A stretch of 64,000 nucleotides of DNA from contig NC_092569.1 in NCBI RefSeq assembly GCF_037975245.1, forward strand, positions 7,498,501 to 7,562,500, given 5' to 3'. The notes under the pieces were generated by a model. It searched no databases. It saw only the letters and a list, made by a program, of their open reading frames with translations, and was not told the DNA's origin. How positions within the stretch are numbered: position 1 is the first letter of the stretch; the number at the start of each line of letters is the position of its first letter. Positions 14,612 through 29,359 of the stretch are shown here, one piece after another. Source of the DNA: Apostichopus japonicus. Taxonomy: Eukaryota > Echinodermata > Holothuroidea > Aspidochirotida > Stichopodidae. Both the position numbers and the translations under genes were made by a program.

Positions 14612-17567
14612 ATCAATCGAATGTGCGGTATCGATCAATCGAATGTGCGGTGTCGATCAATCGAATGTGCGGTATCGATCAATCGAATGTTCGCTACCGA
14701 TCAATCGAATGTGCGGTATCGATCAATCGATAGAGCAGAATCGATCAATCGAATGTGCGGTACCGATCAATCGAATGTGCGGTACCGATCAATCGAATGT
14801 GCGGTACCGATAAATCGAAAGCGCAGTATCGATCAATCGACCGGGCGGTACCGATCAATCAATGTGCGATATCAACTGATCGAATGCGCAGCATCGATCT
14901 ATCGAATGTGCGGTATCGATCAATCGAATGTGCGGTATCGATCAATCGAATGTGCGGTACCGATCAATCGAATGTGCGGTACCGATCAATCGAATGTGTT
15001 GTATCGATCAATCGAATGTGCGGTATCGATCAATCGAATGTGCGGTATCGATCAATCGAATGTGCGGTACCGATCAATCGAATGTGTTGTATCGATCAAT
15101 CGAATGTGCGGTATCGATCAATCGAATGTGCGGTATCGATCAATCGAATGTGCGGTATCGATCAATCGAATGTGCGGTATCGATCAATCGAATGTATGCT
15201 ACCGATCAATCGAATGTGCGGTATCGATCAATCGAATGTACGGTACCGATCAATCGAATGCGCGGTACCGATCAATCGAATGTGCGGTACCGATCAATCG
15301 AATCTGCGTTACTGATAAATCGAAAGCGCAGTATCGATCATTCGACAGTGCGGTATCGATCAATCGATGTGCGTTATCGACAAATTGAATGCGCAGTATC
15401 GATCTATCGAATAAGCGTTATCGATCAATCGAATGTGCGGTATCGATCAATCGAATGTGCGATATCGATCAATCGAATGTGCGATACCGATCAATCGAAT
15501 GTGCGGTACCGATAAATCGAATGTGCGATATCGATCAATCGAATGTGCGGTACCGATCAATCGATGGGCGTTATCGACTAATCGAATGTGCAGTATCGAT
15601 CATTCGAATGTGCGTTATCGATCAATCGAATGTGCGGTATAGATCAATCGAACGTGCAGTATCGATCAATCGAATGTGAGGTATCGATCAATCGAATGTG
15701 CGCTATCGATCAATCGAATGTGCGCTACCGATCAATCGAAAGTGCGCTACCGATCAATCGAATGTGCGGTACCGATCAATCGAATGTGCGGTATCGATCA
15801 ATCGAATGTGCGGTACCGATCAATCGAATGTGCGGTACCGATAAATCGATAGCGCAGTATCGATCAATCGAATGTGCGGTACCGATCAATCGATGGGCGT
15901 TATCGACTAATCGAATGTGCAGTATCGATCATTCGAATGTGCGTTATCGATCAATCGAATGTGCGGTATAGATCAATCGAACGTGCAGTATCGATCAATC
16001 GAATGTGCGTTACCGATCAATCGTATGTGCGGTACCGATCAATCGAATGTTCGGTACCGATCAATCGAATGTGTTGTATCGATCAATCGAATGTGCGGTA
16101 TCGATCAATCGAATGTGCGGTATAGATCAATCGAATGTGCGGTATCGATCAATCGAATGTGCGGTGTCGATCAATCGAATGTGCGGTATCGATCAATCGA
16201 ATGTTCGCTACCGATCAATCGAATGTGCGGTATCGATCAATCGATAGAGCAGAATCGATCAATCGAATGTGCGGTACCGATCAATCGAATGTGCGGTACC
16301 GATCAATCGAATGTGCGGTACCGATAAATCGAAAGCGCAGTATCGATCAATCGACCGGGCGGTACCGATCAATCAATGTGCGATATCAACTGATCGAATG
16401 CGCAGCATCGATCTATCGAATGTGCGGTATCGATCAATCGAATGTGCGGTATCGATCAATCGAATGTGCGGTACCGATCAATCGAATGTGCGGTACCGAT
16501 CAATCGTATGTGCGGTACCGATCAATCGAATGTTCGGTAGCGATCTATCGAATGTGTTGTATCGATCAATCGAATGTGCGGTATCGATCAATCGAATGTG
16601 CGGTATCGATCAATCGAATGTGCGGTACCGATCAATCGAATGTGTTGTATCGATCAATCGAATGTGCGGTATCGATCAATCGAATGTGCGGTATCGATCA
16701 ATCGAATGTGCGGTATCGATCAATCGAATGTGCGGTATCGATCAATCGAATGTATGCTACCGATCAATCGAATGTGCGGTATCGATCAATCGAATGTACG
16801 GTACCGATCAATCGAATGCGCGGTACCGATCAATCGAATGTGCGGTACCGATCAATCGAATCTGCGTTACTGATAAATCGAAAGCGCAGTATCGATCATT
16901 CGACAGTGCGGTATCGATCAATCGATGTGCGTTATCGACAAATTGAATGCGCAGTATCGATCTATCGAATAAGCGTTATCGATCAATCGAATGTGCGGTA
17001 TCGATCAATCGAATGTGCGATATCGATCAATCGAATGTGCGATACCGATCAATCGAATGTGCGGTACCGATAAATCGAATGTGCGATATCGATCAATCGA
17101 ATGTGCGGTACCGATCAATCGATGGGCGTTATCGACTAATCGAATGTGCAGTATCGATCATTCGAATGTGCGTTATCGATCAATCGAATGTGCGGTATAG
17201 ATCAATCGAACGTGCAGTATCGATCAATCGAATGTGAGGTATCGATCAATCGAATGTGCGCTATCGATCAATCGAATGTGCGCTACCGATCAATCGAAAG
17301 TGCGCTACCGATCAATCGAATGTGCGGTACCGATCAATCGAATGTGCGGTATCGATCAATCGAATGTGCGGTACCGATCAATCGAATGTGCGGTACCGAT
17401 AAATCGATAGCGCAGTATCGATCAATCGAATGTGCGGTACCGATCAATCGATGGGCGTTATCGACTAATCGAATGTGCAGTATCGATCATTCGAATGTGC
17501 GTTATCGATCAATCGAATGTGCGGTATAGATCAATCGAACGTGCAGTATCGATCAATCGAATGTGCG
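14612..17567 (+). repeat. Tandem pair of a 1514/1558-bp block
   Basis: Copy 1 runs about 14612-16125 and copy 2 about 16126-17567. The offset is 1514 at first and becomes 1558 after copy 2 gains 44 bp (two units) near 16500. Parts of this block recur at about 28710-29450 (offset 13371) and about 48520-49920 (offset 34043 to 34087). Confidence 0.82.
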
Positions 17568-17900
17568 AAACCAATCAATCGAATGTGCGGTACCGATCAA
17601 TCGAATGTGCAGTACCGATCAATCGATAGCGCAGTATCGATCAATCGTATGTGCGGTATGGATCAATCGAATGTGCGTTATCGATCAATCGAATGTGCGG
17701 TACCGATCAATCGAATGTGCGGTATCGATCAATCGAATGTACGGTACCGATCAATCGAATGCGCGGTACCGATCAATCGAATGTGCGGTACCGATCAATC
17801 GAATCTGCGTTACTGATCAATCGAAAGCGCAGTATCGATCATTCGAATGTGCGGTGTCGATCAATCGAATGTGCGGTACCGATCAATCGAATGTGCGGTA

Positions 17901-20900
17901 CCGATCAATCGAATGTGCGGTACTGATAAATTGAAAGCGCAGTATCGATCAATCGAATGTGCGGTATCGATCAATCGATGTGCGTTATCGACTAATCGAA
18001 TGCGCAGTATCGATCTATCGAATGTGCGTTACCGATCAATCGAATGTTCGGTACCGATCAATCGAATGTGTTGTATCGATCAATCGAATGTGCGGTATCG
18101 ATCAATCGATGTGCGTTATCGACTGATCGAATGGGCAGTATCGATCTATCGAATGTGCAGTATCGATCAATCGAATGTTCGGTACCGATAAATCGAAAGC
18201 GCAGTATCGATCAATCGAATGTGCGGTATCGATCAATCGATGTGCGTTATCGACTAATCCAATGCGCAGTATCGATCTATCGAATGTGCGGTATCGATCA
18301 ATCGAATGTGCGATATCGATCAATCGAATGTGCGGTACCGATCAATCGAATGTGCGGTACCGATCAATCGAATGTGCGGTACCGATCAATCAATTGCGCA
18401 GTATCGATTAATCGAATGTTCGGCACCGATCAATCGATGTGCGTTATCGATCAATCGAATGTTCGGTACCGATAAATCGAAAGCGCGGTATCGATCAATC
18501 GATATGCGTTATCGACTAATGGAATGCGCAGTATACATCAATCGAACGTGCAGTATCGATCAATCGAATGTTCGCTACCGATCAATCGAATGTGCGGTAT
18601 CGATCAATCGAATGTTCGCTACCGATCAATCGAATGTGCGGTACCGATCAATCGAATGTGCGGTACCGATCAATCGATTGCGCAGTATCGATTAATCGAA
18701 TGTTCGGCACCGATCAATCGATGTGCGTTATCGACTAATCGAATGTGCAGTATCGATCTATCGAATGTGCGTTATCGATCAATCGAATGTGCGGTATCGA
18801 TCAGTCGAATGTGATACCGAAAATCGAATGTGCCGTACCGATCAATCGAATTTGTGTTACCGATCAATCGAATGTGCGGTATCGATCAATCGAAAGTGCA
18901 GCAACGATCAATCGAATGTGCGATATCGATCAATCGAATGTGCGTTACAGATCAATTGAATGTGCGGTACCGATCAATCGAATGTGCGGTATCGATCAAT
19001 CGATGTGCGTTATCGACTAATCGAATGTGCAGTATCGATCTATCGAATATGCTGTATCGATCAATCGAATGTGGGGAATCGATCAATCGAATGTGCGGTA
19101 TCGATCAATCGAATGTGCGGTACCGATCAATCGAATTTGCCGTATCGATCAATCGAATGTGCGTTACAGATCGATTGAATGAGCGGTACCGATCAATCGA
19201 ATGTGCGGTATCGATCAATCGATGTGCGTTATCGACTAATCGAATGTGCAGTATCGATCTATCGAATATGCGGTATCGATCTATCGAATGTGCGGTATCG
19301 ATCAATCGAATGTGCGGTATCGATCAATCGAACGCGCAGTATCGATCAATCGAATGTGCGGTATCGATCAATCGAATGTGCGGTACCGATGAATCGAATG
19401 TGCGATATCGATCAATCGAATGTGCGGTACCGATCAATCGAATGTGCGGTACCGATCAATCGAATGCGCGGTATCGATCAATCGAATGTGCAGTACCGAT
19501 CAATCGAATGTGCGGTACTGATAAATCGAAAGCGCAGTATCGATCAATCGAATGTTCGGTATCGATCAATCGATGTGCGTTATCGACTAATCGAATGCGC
19601 AGTATCGATCTATCGAATATGCGTTATCGGTCAATCGAAAGTGCAGTACCGATTAATCGAATGTGCGATATCGATCAATCGAATGTGCGTTACCGATCAA
19701 TCGTATGTGCGGTACCGATCAATCAAATGTTCGGTACCGATCAATCGAATGTGTTGTATCGATCAATCGAATGTGCGGTATCGATCAATCGAATGTGCGG
19801 TATCGATCAATCGAATGTGCGGTATCGATCAATCGAATGTGCGGTACCAATCAATCGAATGTGCGGTACCGATCAATCAAATGTGCGGTACCGATAAATC
19901 GAAAGCGCAGTATCGATCATTCGAATGTGCGGTATCGATCAATCGATGTGCGTTATCGACTAATTGAATGCGCAGTATCGATCTATCGAATGTGCGTTAT
20001 CGATCAATCGAATCTGCGTTACTGATAAATCGAAAGCGCAGTATCGATCATTCGAATGTGCGGTATCGATCAATCGATGTGCGTTATCGACTAATTGAAT
20101 GCGCAGTATCGATCAATCGAATGTGCGTTATCGATCAATCGAATGTGCGGTATAGATCAATCGAACGTGCAGTATCGATCAATCGAATGTGCCGTATCGA
20201 TCAATCGAATGTGCGGTACCGATCAATCGAATGTGCGGTACTGATAAATCGAAAGCGCAGTATCGATCAATCAAATGTGCGGTATCGATCAATCGATGTG
20301 CGGTATAGATCAATCGAACGTGCAGTATCGATCAATCGAATGTGCCGTATCGATCAATCGAATGTGCGGTACCGATCAATCGAATGTGCGGTATCGATCA
20401 ATCGATGTGCGTTATCGACAAATCGAATGCGCAGTATCGATCTATCGAATGTGCGGTATCGGTCAATCGAAAGTGCGTTACCGATCAATCGTATGTGCGG
20501 TATCGATCAATCGAATGTGCGGTATAGATCAATCGAACGTGCAGTATCGATCAATCGAATGTGCGGTATCGATCAATCGAATGTGCGGTACCGATCAATC
20601 GAATGTGCGGTACTGATAAATCGAAAGCGCAGTATCGATCAATCGAATGTGCGGTATCGATCAATCGATGTGCGTTATCGACTAATCGAATGCGCAGTAT
20701 CGATCTATCGAATGTGCGGTATCGGTCAATCGAAAGTACAGTACCGATGAATCGAATGTGCGATATCGATCAATCGAATGTGCGTTACCGATCAATCGTA
20801 TGTGCGGTACCGATCAATGGAATGTTCGGTACCGATCAATCGAATGTGTTGTATCGATCAATCGAATGTGCGGTATCGATCAATCGAATGTGCGGTATCG

Positions 20901-23900
20901 ATCAATCGAATGTGCGGTGTCGATCAATCGAATGTGCGGTATCGATCAATCGAATGTTCGCTACCGATCAATCGAATGTGCTTTATCGATCAATCGATAG
21001 AGCAGAATCGATCAATCGAATGTGCGGTACCGATCAATCGAATGTGCGGTACCGATCAATCGAATGTGCGGTACCGATAAATCGAAAGCGCAGTATCGAT
21101 CAATCAACCGGGCGGTACCGATCAATCGATGTACGTTATCGACTGATCGAATGCGCAGTATCGATCTATCGAATGTGCGGTATCGATCAATCGAATGTGC
21201 GGTATCGATCAATCGAATGTGCGGTACCGATAAATCGAATGTGCGGTACCGATCAATCGTATGTGCGGTACCGATCAATCGAATGTTCGGTACCGATCAA
21301 TCGAATGTGTTGTATCGATCAATCGAATGTGCGGTATCGATCAATCGAATGTGCGGTATCGATCAATTGAATGTTCGCTACCGATCAATCGATAGCGCAG
21401 TACCGATCAATCGAATGTGCGGTACCGATAAATCGATAGCGCAGTATCGATCAATCGAATGTGCGGTACCGATCAATCGATGGGCGTTATCGACTAATCG
21501 AATGTGCGGTATCGATCTATCGAATGTGCGTTATCGATCAATCGAATGTGCGGTATCGATCAATCGAATGTGATACCGAAAATCGAATGTGCCGTACCGA
21601 TCAATCGAATTTGTGTTACCGATCAATCGAATGTGCGTTATCGATCAATCGAATGTGCGGTATCGATCAATCGAAAGTGCAGCAACGATCAATCGAATGT
21701 GCGATATCGATCAATCGAATGTGCGTTACAGATCAATTGAATGTGCGGTACCGATCAATCGAATGTGCGGTATCGATCAATCGATGTGCGTTATCGACTA
21801 ATCGAATGTGCAGTATCGATCTATCGAATATGCGGTATCGATCAATCGAATGTGCGGAATCGATCAATCGAATGTGCGGTATCGATCAATCGAACGCGCA
21901 GTATCGATCAATCGAATGTGCGGTATCGATCAATCGAATGTGCGGTACCGATCAATCGAATGTGCGATATCGATCAATCGAATGTGCGTTACCGATCAAT
22001 CGTATGTGCGGTACCGATAAATCGAATGTGCGGTACCGATCAATCGAATGTGCGGTACCGATCAATCGAATGCGCGGTATCGATCAATCGAATGTGCAGT
22101 ACCGATCAATCGAATGTGCGGTACCGATAAATCGAAAGCGCAGTATCGATCAATCGAATGTTCGGTATCGATCAATCGATGTGCGTTACCGATCAATCGT
22201 ATGTGCGGTACCGATCAATCAAATGTTCGGTACCGATCAATCGAATGTGTTGTATCGATCAATCGAATGTGCGGTATCGATCAATCGAATGTGCGGTATA
22301 GATCAATCGAATGTGCGGTATCGATCAATCGAATGTGCGGTACCAATCAATCGAATGTGCGGTACCGATCAATCAAATGTGCGGTACCGATAAATCGAAA
22401 GCGCAGTATCGATCATTCGAATGTGCGGTATCGATCAATCGATGTGCGTTATCGACTAATTGAATGCGCAGTATCGATCTATCGAATGTGCGTTATCGAT
22501 CAATCGAATCTGCGTTACTGATAAATCGAAAGCGCAGTATCGATCATTCGAATGTGCGGTATCGATCAATCGATGTGCGTTATCGACTAATTGAATGCGC
22601 AGTATCGATCTATCGAATGTGCGGTATCGATCAATCGAAAGTGCAGTACTGATTAATCGAATGTGGGATATCGATCAATCGAATGTGCGTTACCGATCAA
22701 TTGTATGTGCGGTACCGATCAATTGAATGTTCGGTACCGATCAATCGAATGTGTTGTATCGATCAATCGATGTGCGGTATCGACCAATCGAATGTGCGGT
22801 ACCGATCAATCGAATGTGCGGTATCGGTCAATCGAAAGTGCAGTACCGATTAATCGAATGTGCGATATCGATCAATCGAATGTGCGTTACCGATCAATCG
22901 TATGTGCGGTACCGATCAATGGAATGTTCGGTACCGATCAATCGAATGTGTTGTATCGATCAATCGAATGTGCGGTATCGATCAATCGAATGTGCGGTAT
23001 CGATCAATCGAATGTGCGGTGTCGATCAATCGAATGTGCGGTATCGATCAATCGAATGTTCGCTACCGATCAATCAAATGTGCGGTATCGATCAATCGAT
23101 AGAGCAGAATCGATCAATCGAATGTGCGGTACCGATCAATCGAATGTGCGGTACCGATCAATCGAATGTGCGGTACCGATAAATCGAAAGCGCAGTATCG
23201 ATCAATCGACCGGGCGGTACCGATCAATCGATGTGCGTTATCAACTGATCGAATGCGCAGTATCGATCTATCGAATGTGCGGTATCGATCAATCGAATGT
23301 GCGGTATCGATCAATAGAATGTGCGGTACCGATCAATCGAATGTGCGGTTCCGATCAATCGTATGTGCGGTACCGATCAATCGAATGTTCGGTACCGATC
23401 AATCGAATGTGTTGTATCGATCAATCGAATGTGCGGTATCGATCAATCGAATGTGCGGTATCGATCAATCGAATGTGCGGTATCGATCAATCGAATGTGT
23501 TGTATCGATCAATCGAATGTGCGGTATCGATCAATCGAATGTGCGGTATCGATCAATCGAATGTGCGGTATCGATCAATCGAATGTGCGGTATCGATCAA
23601 TCGAATGTATGCTACCGATCAATCGAATGTGCGGTATCGATCAATCGAATGTACGGTACCGATCAATCGAATGCGCGGTACCGATCAATCGAATGTGCGG
23701 TACCGATCAATCGAATCTGCGTTACTGATCAATCGAAAGCGCAGTATCGATCATTCGAATGTGCGGTATCGATCAATCGATGTGCGTTATCGACAAATTG
23801 AATGCGCAGTATCGATCTATCGAATAAGCGTTATCGATCAATCGAATGTGCGGTATCGATCAATCGAATGTGCGATATCGATCAATCGAATGTGCGGTAC

Positions 23901-26639
23901 CGATCAATCGAATGTGCGGTACCGATAAATCGATAGCGCAGTATCGATCAATCGAATGTGCGGTACCGATCAATCGATGGGCGTTATCGACTAATCGAAT
24001 GTGCAGTATCGATCATTCGAATGTGCGTTATCGATCAATCGAATGTGCGGTATAGATCAATCGAATGTGCGGTACCGATAAATCGATAGCGCAGTATCGA
24101 TCTATCGAATGTGCGGTATCGGTCAATCGAAAGTGCAGTACCGATTAATCGAATGTGCGATATCGATCAATCGAATGTGCGTTACCGATCAATGGTATGT
24201 GCGGTACCGATCAATCGAATGTTCGGTACCGATCAATCGAATGTGTTGTATCGATCAATCGAATGTGCGGTATCGATCAATCGAATTTGCGGTATAGATC
24301 AATCGAATGTGCGGTATCGATCAATCGAATGTGCGGTATCGATCAATCGAATGTTCGCTACCGATCAATCGAATGTGCGTTATCGGCTAATCGAACGCGC
24401 AGTTTCGATCTATCGAATGTGCGGTATCGATCAATCGAATGTGCGGTACCGATCAATCGAATGTGTTGTATCGATCAATCGAATGTGCGGTATCGATCAA
24501 TCGAATGTGCGGTATCGATCAATCGAATGTGCGGTGTCGATCAATCGAATGTGCGGTATCGATCAATCGAATGTTCGCTACCGATCAATCGAATGTGCGG
24601 TATCGATCAATCGATAGAGCAGAATCGATCAATCGAATGTGCGGTACCGATCAATCGAATGTGCGGTACCGATCAATCGAATGTGCGGTACCGATAAATC
24701 GAAAGCGCAGTATCGATCAATCGACCGGGCGGTACCGATCATTCGATGTGCGTTATCGACTGATCGAATGCGCAGTATCGATCAATCGAATGTGCGGTAT
24801 CGATCAATCGAATGTGCGGTATAGATCAATCGAATGTGCGGTATCGATCAATCGAATGTGCGGTATCGATCAATCGAATGTTCGCTACCGATCAATCGAA
24901 TGTGCGTTATCGGCTAATCGAACGCGCAGTTTCGATCTATCGAATGTGCGGTATCGATCAATCGAATGTGCGGTACCGATCAATCGAATGTGTTGTATCG
25001 ATCAATCGAATGTGCGGTATCGATCAATCGAATGTGCGGTATCGATCAATCGAATGTGCGGTGTCGATCAATCGAATGTGCGGTATCGATCAATCGAATG
25101 TTCGCTACCGATCAATCGAATGTGCGGTATCGATCAATCGATAGAGCAGAATCGATCAATCGAATGTGCGGTACCGATCAATCGAATGTGCGGTACCGAT
25201 CAATCGAATGTGCGGTACCGATAAATCGAAAGCGCAGTATCGATCAATCGACCGGGCGGTACCGATCATTCGATGTGCGTTATCGACTGATCGAATGCGC
25301 AGTATCGATCAATCGAATGTGCGGTATCGATCAATCGTATGTGCGGTACCGATCAATCGAATGTTCGGTACCGATCAATCGAATGTGTTGTATCGATCAA
25401 TCGAATGTGCGGTATCGATCAATCAAATGTGCGCTACCGATCAATCGAATGTGCGGTACCGATCAATCGAATGTTCGGTACCTATCAATCGAATGTGTTG
25501 TATCGATCAATCGAATGTGCGGTATCGATCAATCGAATGTGCGCTACCGATCAATCGAATGTGCGCTACCGATCAATCGAATGTGCGGTACCGATCAATC
25601 GATAGCGCAGTATCGATCAATCGAATGTGCGGTACCGATCAATCGAATGTGCGGTACTGATAAATCGAAAGCGCAGTATCGATAAATCGAATGTGCGGTA
25701 TCGATCAATCGATGTGCGTTATCGACTAATCGAATGCGCAGTATCGATCTATCGAATGTGCGGTATCGGTCAATCGAAAGTGCAGTACCGATTAATCGAA
25801 TGTGCGATATCGATCAATCGAATGTTCGCTACCGATCAATCGAATGTGCGGTATCGATCAATCGATAGAGCAGAATCGATCAATCGAATGTGCGGTACCG
25901 ATCAATCGAATGTGCGGTACCGATCAATCGAATGTGCGGTACCGATAAATCGAAAGCGCAGTATCGATCAATCGACCGGGCGGTACCGATCAATCGAATG
26001 TGCCGTACCGATCAATCGAATGCGCAGTATCGATCAATCGAATGTGCGGTACCGATCAATCGAATGTGCGTTATCGACTAATCGAATGCGCAGTATCGAT
26101 CTATCGAATATGCGGTATCGGTCAATCGAAAGTGCAGTACCGATTAATCGAATGTGCGATATCGATCAATCGAATATGCGTTACCGATCAATCGTATGTG
26201 CGTTACCGATCAATCGAATGTTCGGTACCGATCAATCGAATGTGTTGTATCGATCAATCGAATGTGCGGTATCGATCAATCGAATGTGCGGTATCGATCA
26301 ATCGATAGAGCAGAATCGATCAATCGATTGTGCGTTACCGATAAATCGAAAGCGCAGTATCGATCAATCGAATGTGCGGTATCGATCAATCGATGTGCGT
26401 TATCGACTGATCGAATGCGCAGTATCGATCTATCGAATGTGCGGTATCGATCAATCGAATGTGCGGTATCGATCAATCGAATGTGCGGTACCGATCAATC
26501 GAATGTGCGGTACCGATAAATCGATAGCGCAGTATCGATCAATCGAATGTGCGGTACCGATCTATCGAATGTGTGTTACCGATCAATCGAATGTGCGGTA
26601 ACGATCAATCGAAATGTGCGGTACCGATCAATCGAATGT
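17901..26639 (+). repeat. Block A, copy 2 of the ~17.9-kb-spaced duplication
   Basis: Copy 2 of block A. The match to 1-9001 ends at 26639, where this copy jumps to sequence matching about 10884 onward (offset 15756). Relative to copy 1 it has therefore lost about 1.9 kb of the following block. It contains its own copies of the internal 527-bp tandem duplication. Confidence 0.9.
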
Positions 26640-27865
26640 GCGGTACCGATCAATCGAATGTGCGGTACCGATCAATCGATTGCGCAGTATCGATTAATCG
26701 AATGTTCGGCACCGATCAATCGATGTGCGTTATCGACTAATCGAATGTGCAGTATCGATCTATCGAATGTGCTTTATCGATCAATCGAATGTGCGGTATC
26801 GATCAATCGAATGTGATACCGAAAATCGAATGTGCCGTACCGATAAATCGAATTTGTGTTACCGATCAATCGAATGTGCGTTATCGATCAATCGAATGTG
26901 CGGTATCGATCAATCGAAAGTGCAGCAACGATCAATCGAATGTGCGTTATCGATCAATCGAATGTGCGTTACAGATCAATTGAATGTGCGGTACCGATCA
27001 ATCGAATGTGCGGTATCGATCAATCGATGTGCGTTATCGACTAATCGAATGTGCAGTATCGATCTATCGAATATGCGGTATCGATCAATCGAATGTGCGG
27101 TACCGATCAATCGAATGTGCGATATCGATCAATCGAATGTGCGTTACCGATCTATCGTATGTGCGGTACCCATCAATCGAATGTTCGGTACCGATCAATC
27201 GAATGTGTTGTATCGATCAATCGAATGTGCGGTATCGATCAATCGAATGTGCGCTACCGATCAATCGAATGTGTTGTATCGATCAATCGAATGTGCGGTA
27301 TCGATCAATCGAATGTGCGGTATCGATCAATCGATAGAGCAGAATCGATCAATCGATTGTGCGTTACCGATAAATCGAAAGCGCAGTATCGATCAATCGA
27401 ATGTGCGGTACCGATCAATCGATGGGCGTTATCGACTAATCGAATGTGCGGTATCGATCAATCGATGTGCGTTATCGACTGATCGAATGCGCAGTATCGA
27501 TCTATCGAATGTGCGGTATCGATCAATCGAATGTGCGGTATCGATCAATCGAATGTGCGGTACCGATCAATCGAATGTGCGGTACCGATAAATCGATAGC
27601 GCAGTATCGATCAATCGAATGTGCGGTACCGATCTATCGAATGTGTGTTACCGATCAATCGAATGTGCGGTAACGATCAATCGAAATGTGCGGTACCGAT
27701 CAATCGAATGTTCGGTACCGATAAATCGAAAGCGCAGTATCGATCAATCGAATGTGCGGTATCGATCAATCGATGTGCGTTATCGACTAATCGAATGCGC
27801 AGTATCGATCTATCGAATGTGCGGTATCGATCAATCGAATGTGCGGTATCGATCAATCGAATGTG

Positions 27866-28129
27866 CGGTACCGATCAATCGAATGTGCGGTACCGATCAA
27901 TCGAATGTGCGGTACCGATAAATCGATAGCGCAGTATCGATCAATCGTATGTGCAGTGCCGATCAATCGAATGTGCGTTATCGATCAATCGAATGTGCGG
28001 TACCGATCAATCGAATGTGCGGTACCGATCAATCGAATGTGCGGTACCGATAAATCGATAGCGCAGTATCGATCAATCGTATGTGCAGTGCCGATCAATC
28101 GAATGTGCGTTATCGATCAATCGAATGTG
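27866..28129 (+). repeat. 132-bp (six-unit) tandem duplication
   Basis: Two adjacent 132-bp copies, 27866-27997 and 27998-28129. Each includes a GATAAATCGATAGCGCAG unit, a GATCAATCGTATGTGCAGTG unit and a CGTTATC unit. The related sequence near 12065-12200 has a single copy, so this is a local expansion. Confidence 0.85.
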
Positions 28130-29359
28130 CGGTACCGATCAATCGAATGTGCGGTATCGATCAATCGATGTGCGTTATCGACTAATCGAATGCGCAGTAT
28201 CGATCTATCGAATGTGCGGTATTTGTCAATCGAATGTGCCGTACCGATCAATCGAATGTGCGGTTTCGATGAATCGAATGTGCGGTATCGATCAATCGAA
28301 TGTGCGGTGTCGATCAATCGAATGTGCGGTATCGATCAATCGAATGTTCGCTACCGATCAATCGAATGTGCGGTATCGATCAATCGATAGAGCAGAATCG
28401 ATCAATCGAATGTGCGGTACCGATCAATCGAATGTGCGGTACCGATCAATCGAATGTGCGGTACCGATAAATCGAAAGCGCAGTATCGATCAATCGACCG
28501 GGCGGTACCGATCATTCGATGTGCGTTATCGACTGATCGAATGCGCAGTATCGATCAATCGAATGTGCGGTATCGATCAATCGTATGTGCGGTACCGATC
28601 AATCGAATGTTCGGTACCTATCAATCGAATGTGTTGTATCGATCAATCGAATGTGCGGTATCGATCAATCGAATGTGCGCTACCGATCAATCGAATGTGC
28701 GCTACCGATCAATCGAATGTGCGGTATCGATCAATCGATGTGCGTTATCGACAAATTGAATGCGCAGTATCGATCTATCGAATAAGCGTTATCGATCAAT
28801 CGAATGTGCGGTATCGATCAATCGAATGTGCGATATCGATCAATCGAATGTGCGATACCGATCAATCGAATGTGCGGTACCGATAAATCGAATGTGCGAT
28901 ATCGATCAATCGAATGTGCGGTACCGATCAATCGATGGGCGTTATCGACTAATCGAATGTGCAGTATCGATCATTCGAATGTGCGTTATCGATCAATCGA
29001 ATGTGCGGTATAGATCAATCGAACGTGCAGTATCGATCAATCGAATGTGAGGTATCGATCAATCGAATGTGCGCTATCGATCAATCGAATGTGCGCTACC
29101 GATCAATCGAAAGTGCGCTACCGATCAATCGAATGTGCGGTACCGATCAATCGAATGTGCGGTATCGATCAATCGAATGTGCGGTACCGATCAATCGAAT
29201 GTGCGGTACCGATAAATCGATAGCGCAGTATCGATCAATCGAATGTGCGGTACCGATCAATCGATGGGCGTTATCGACTAATCGAATGTGCAGTATCGAT
29301 CATTCGAATGTGCGTTATCGATCAATCGAATGTGCGGTATAGATCAATCGAACGTGCAG

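Noticed and set aside
13880-15388. 502-codon open reading frame in the satellite (and similar ones, for example 4828-6093, 36365-37402, 48184-49602)
   Set aside because: The unit lacks stops in every plus-strand phase, all frames give the same peptide, and ORFs start and stop at unit variants. No splice, promoter or conserved domain supports a gene.
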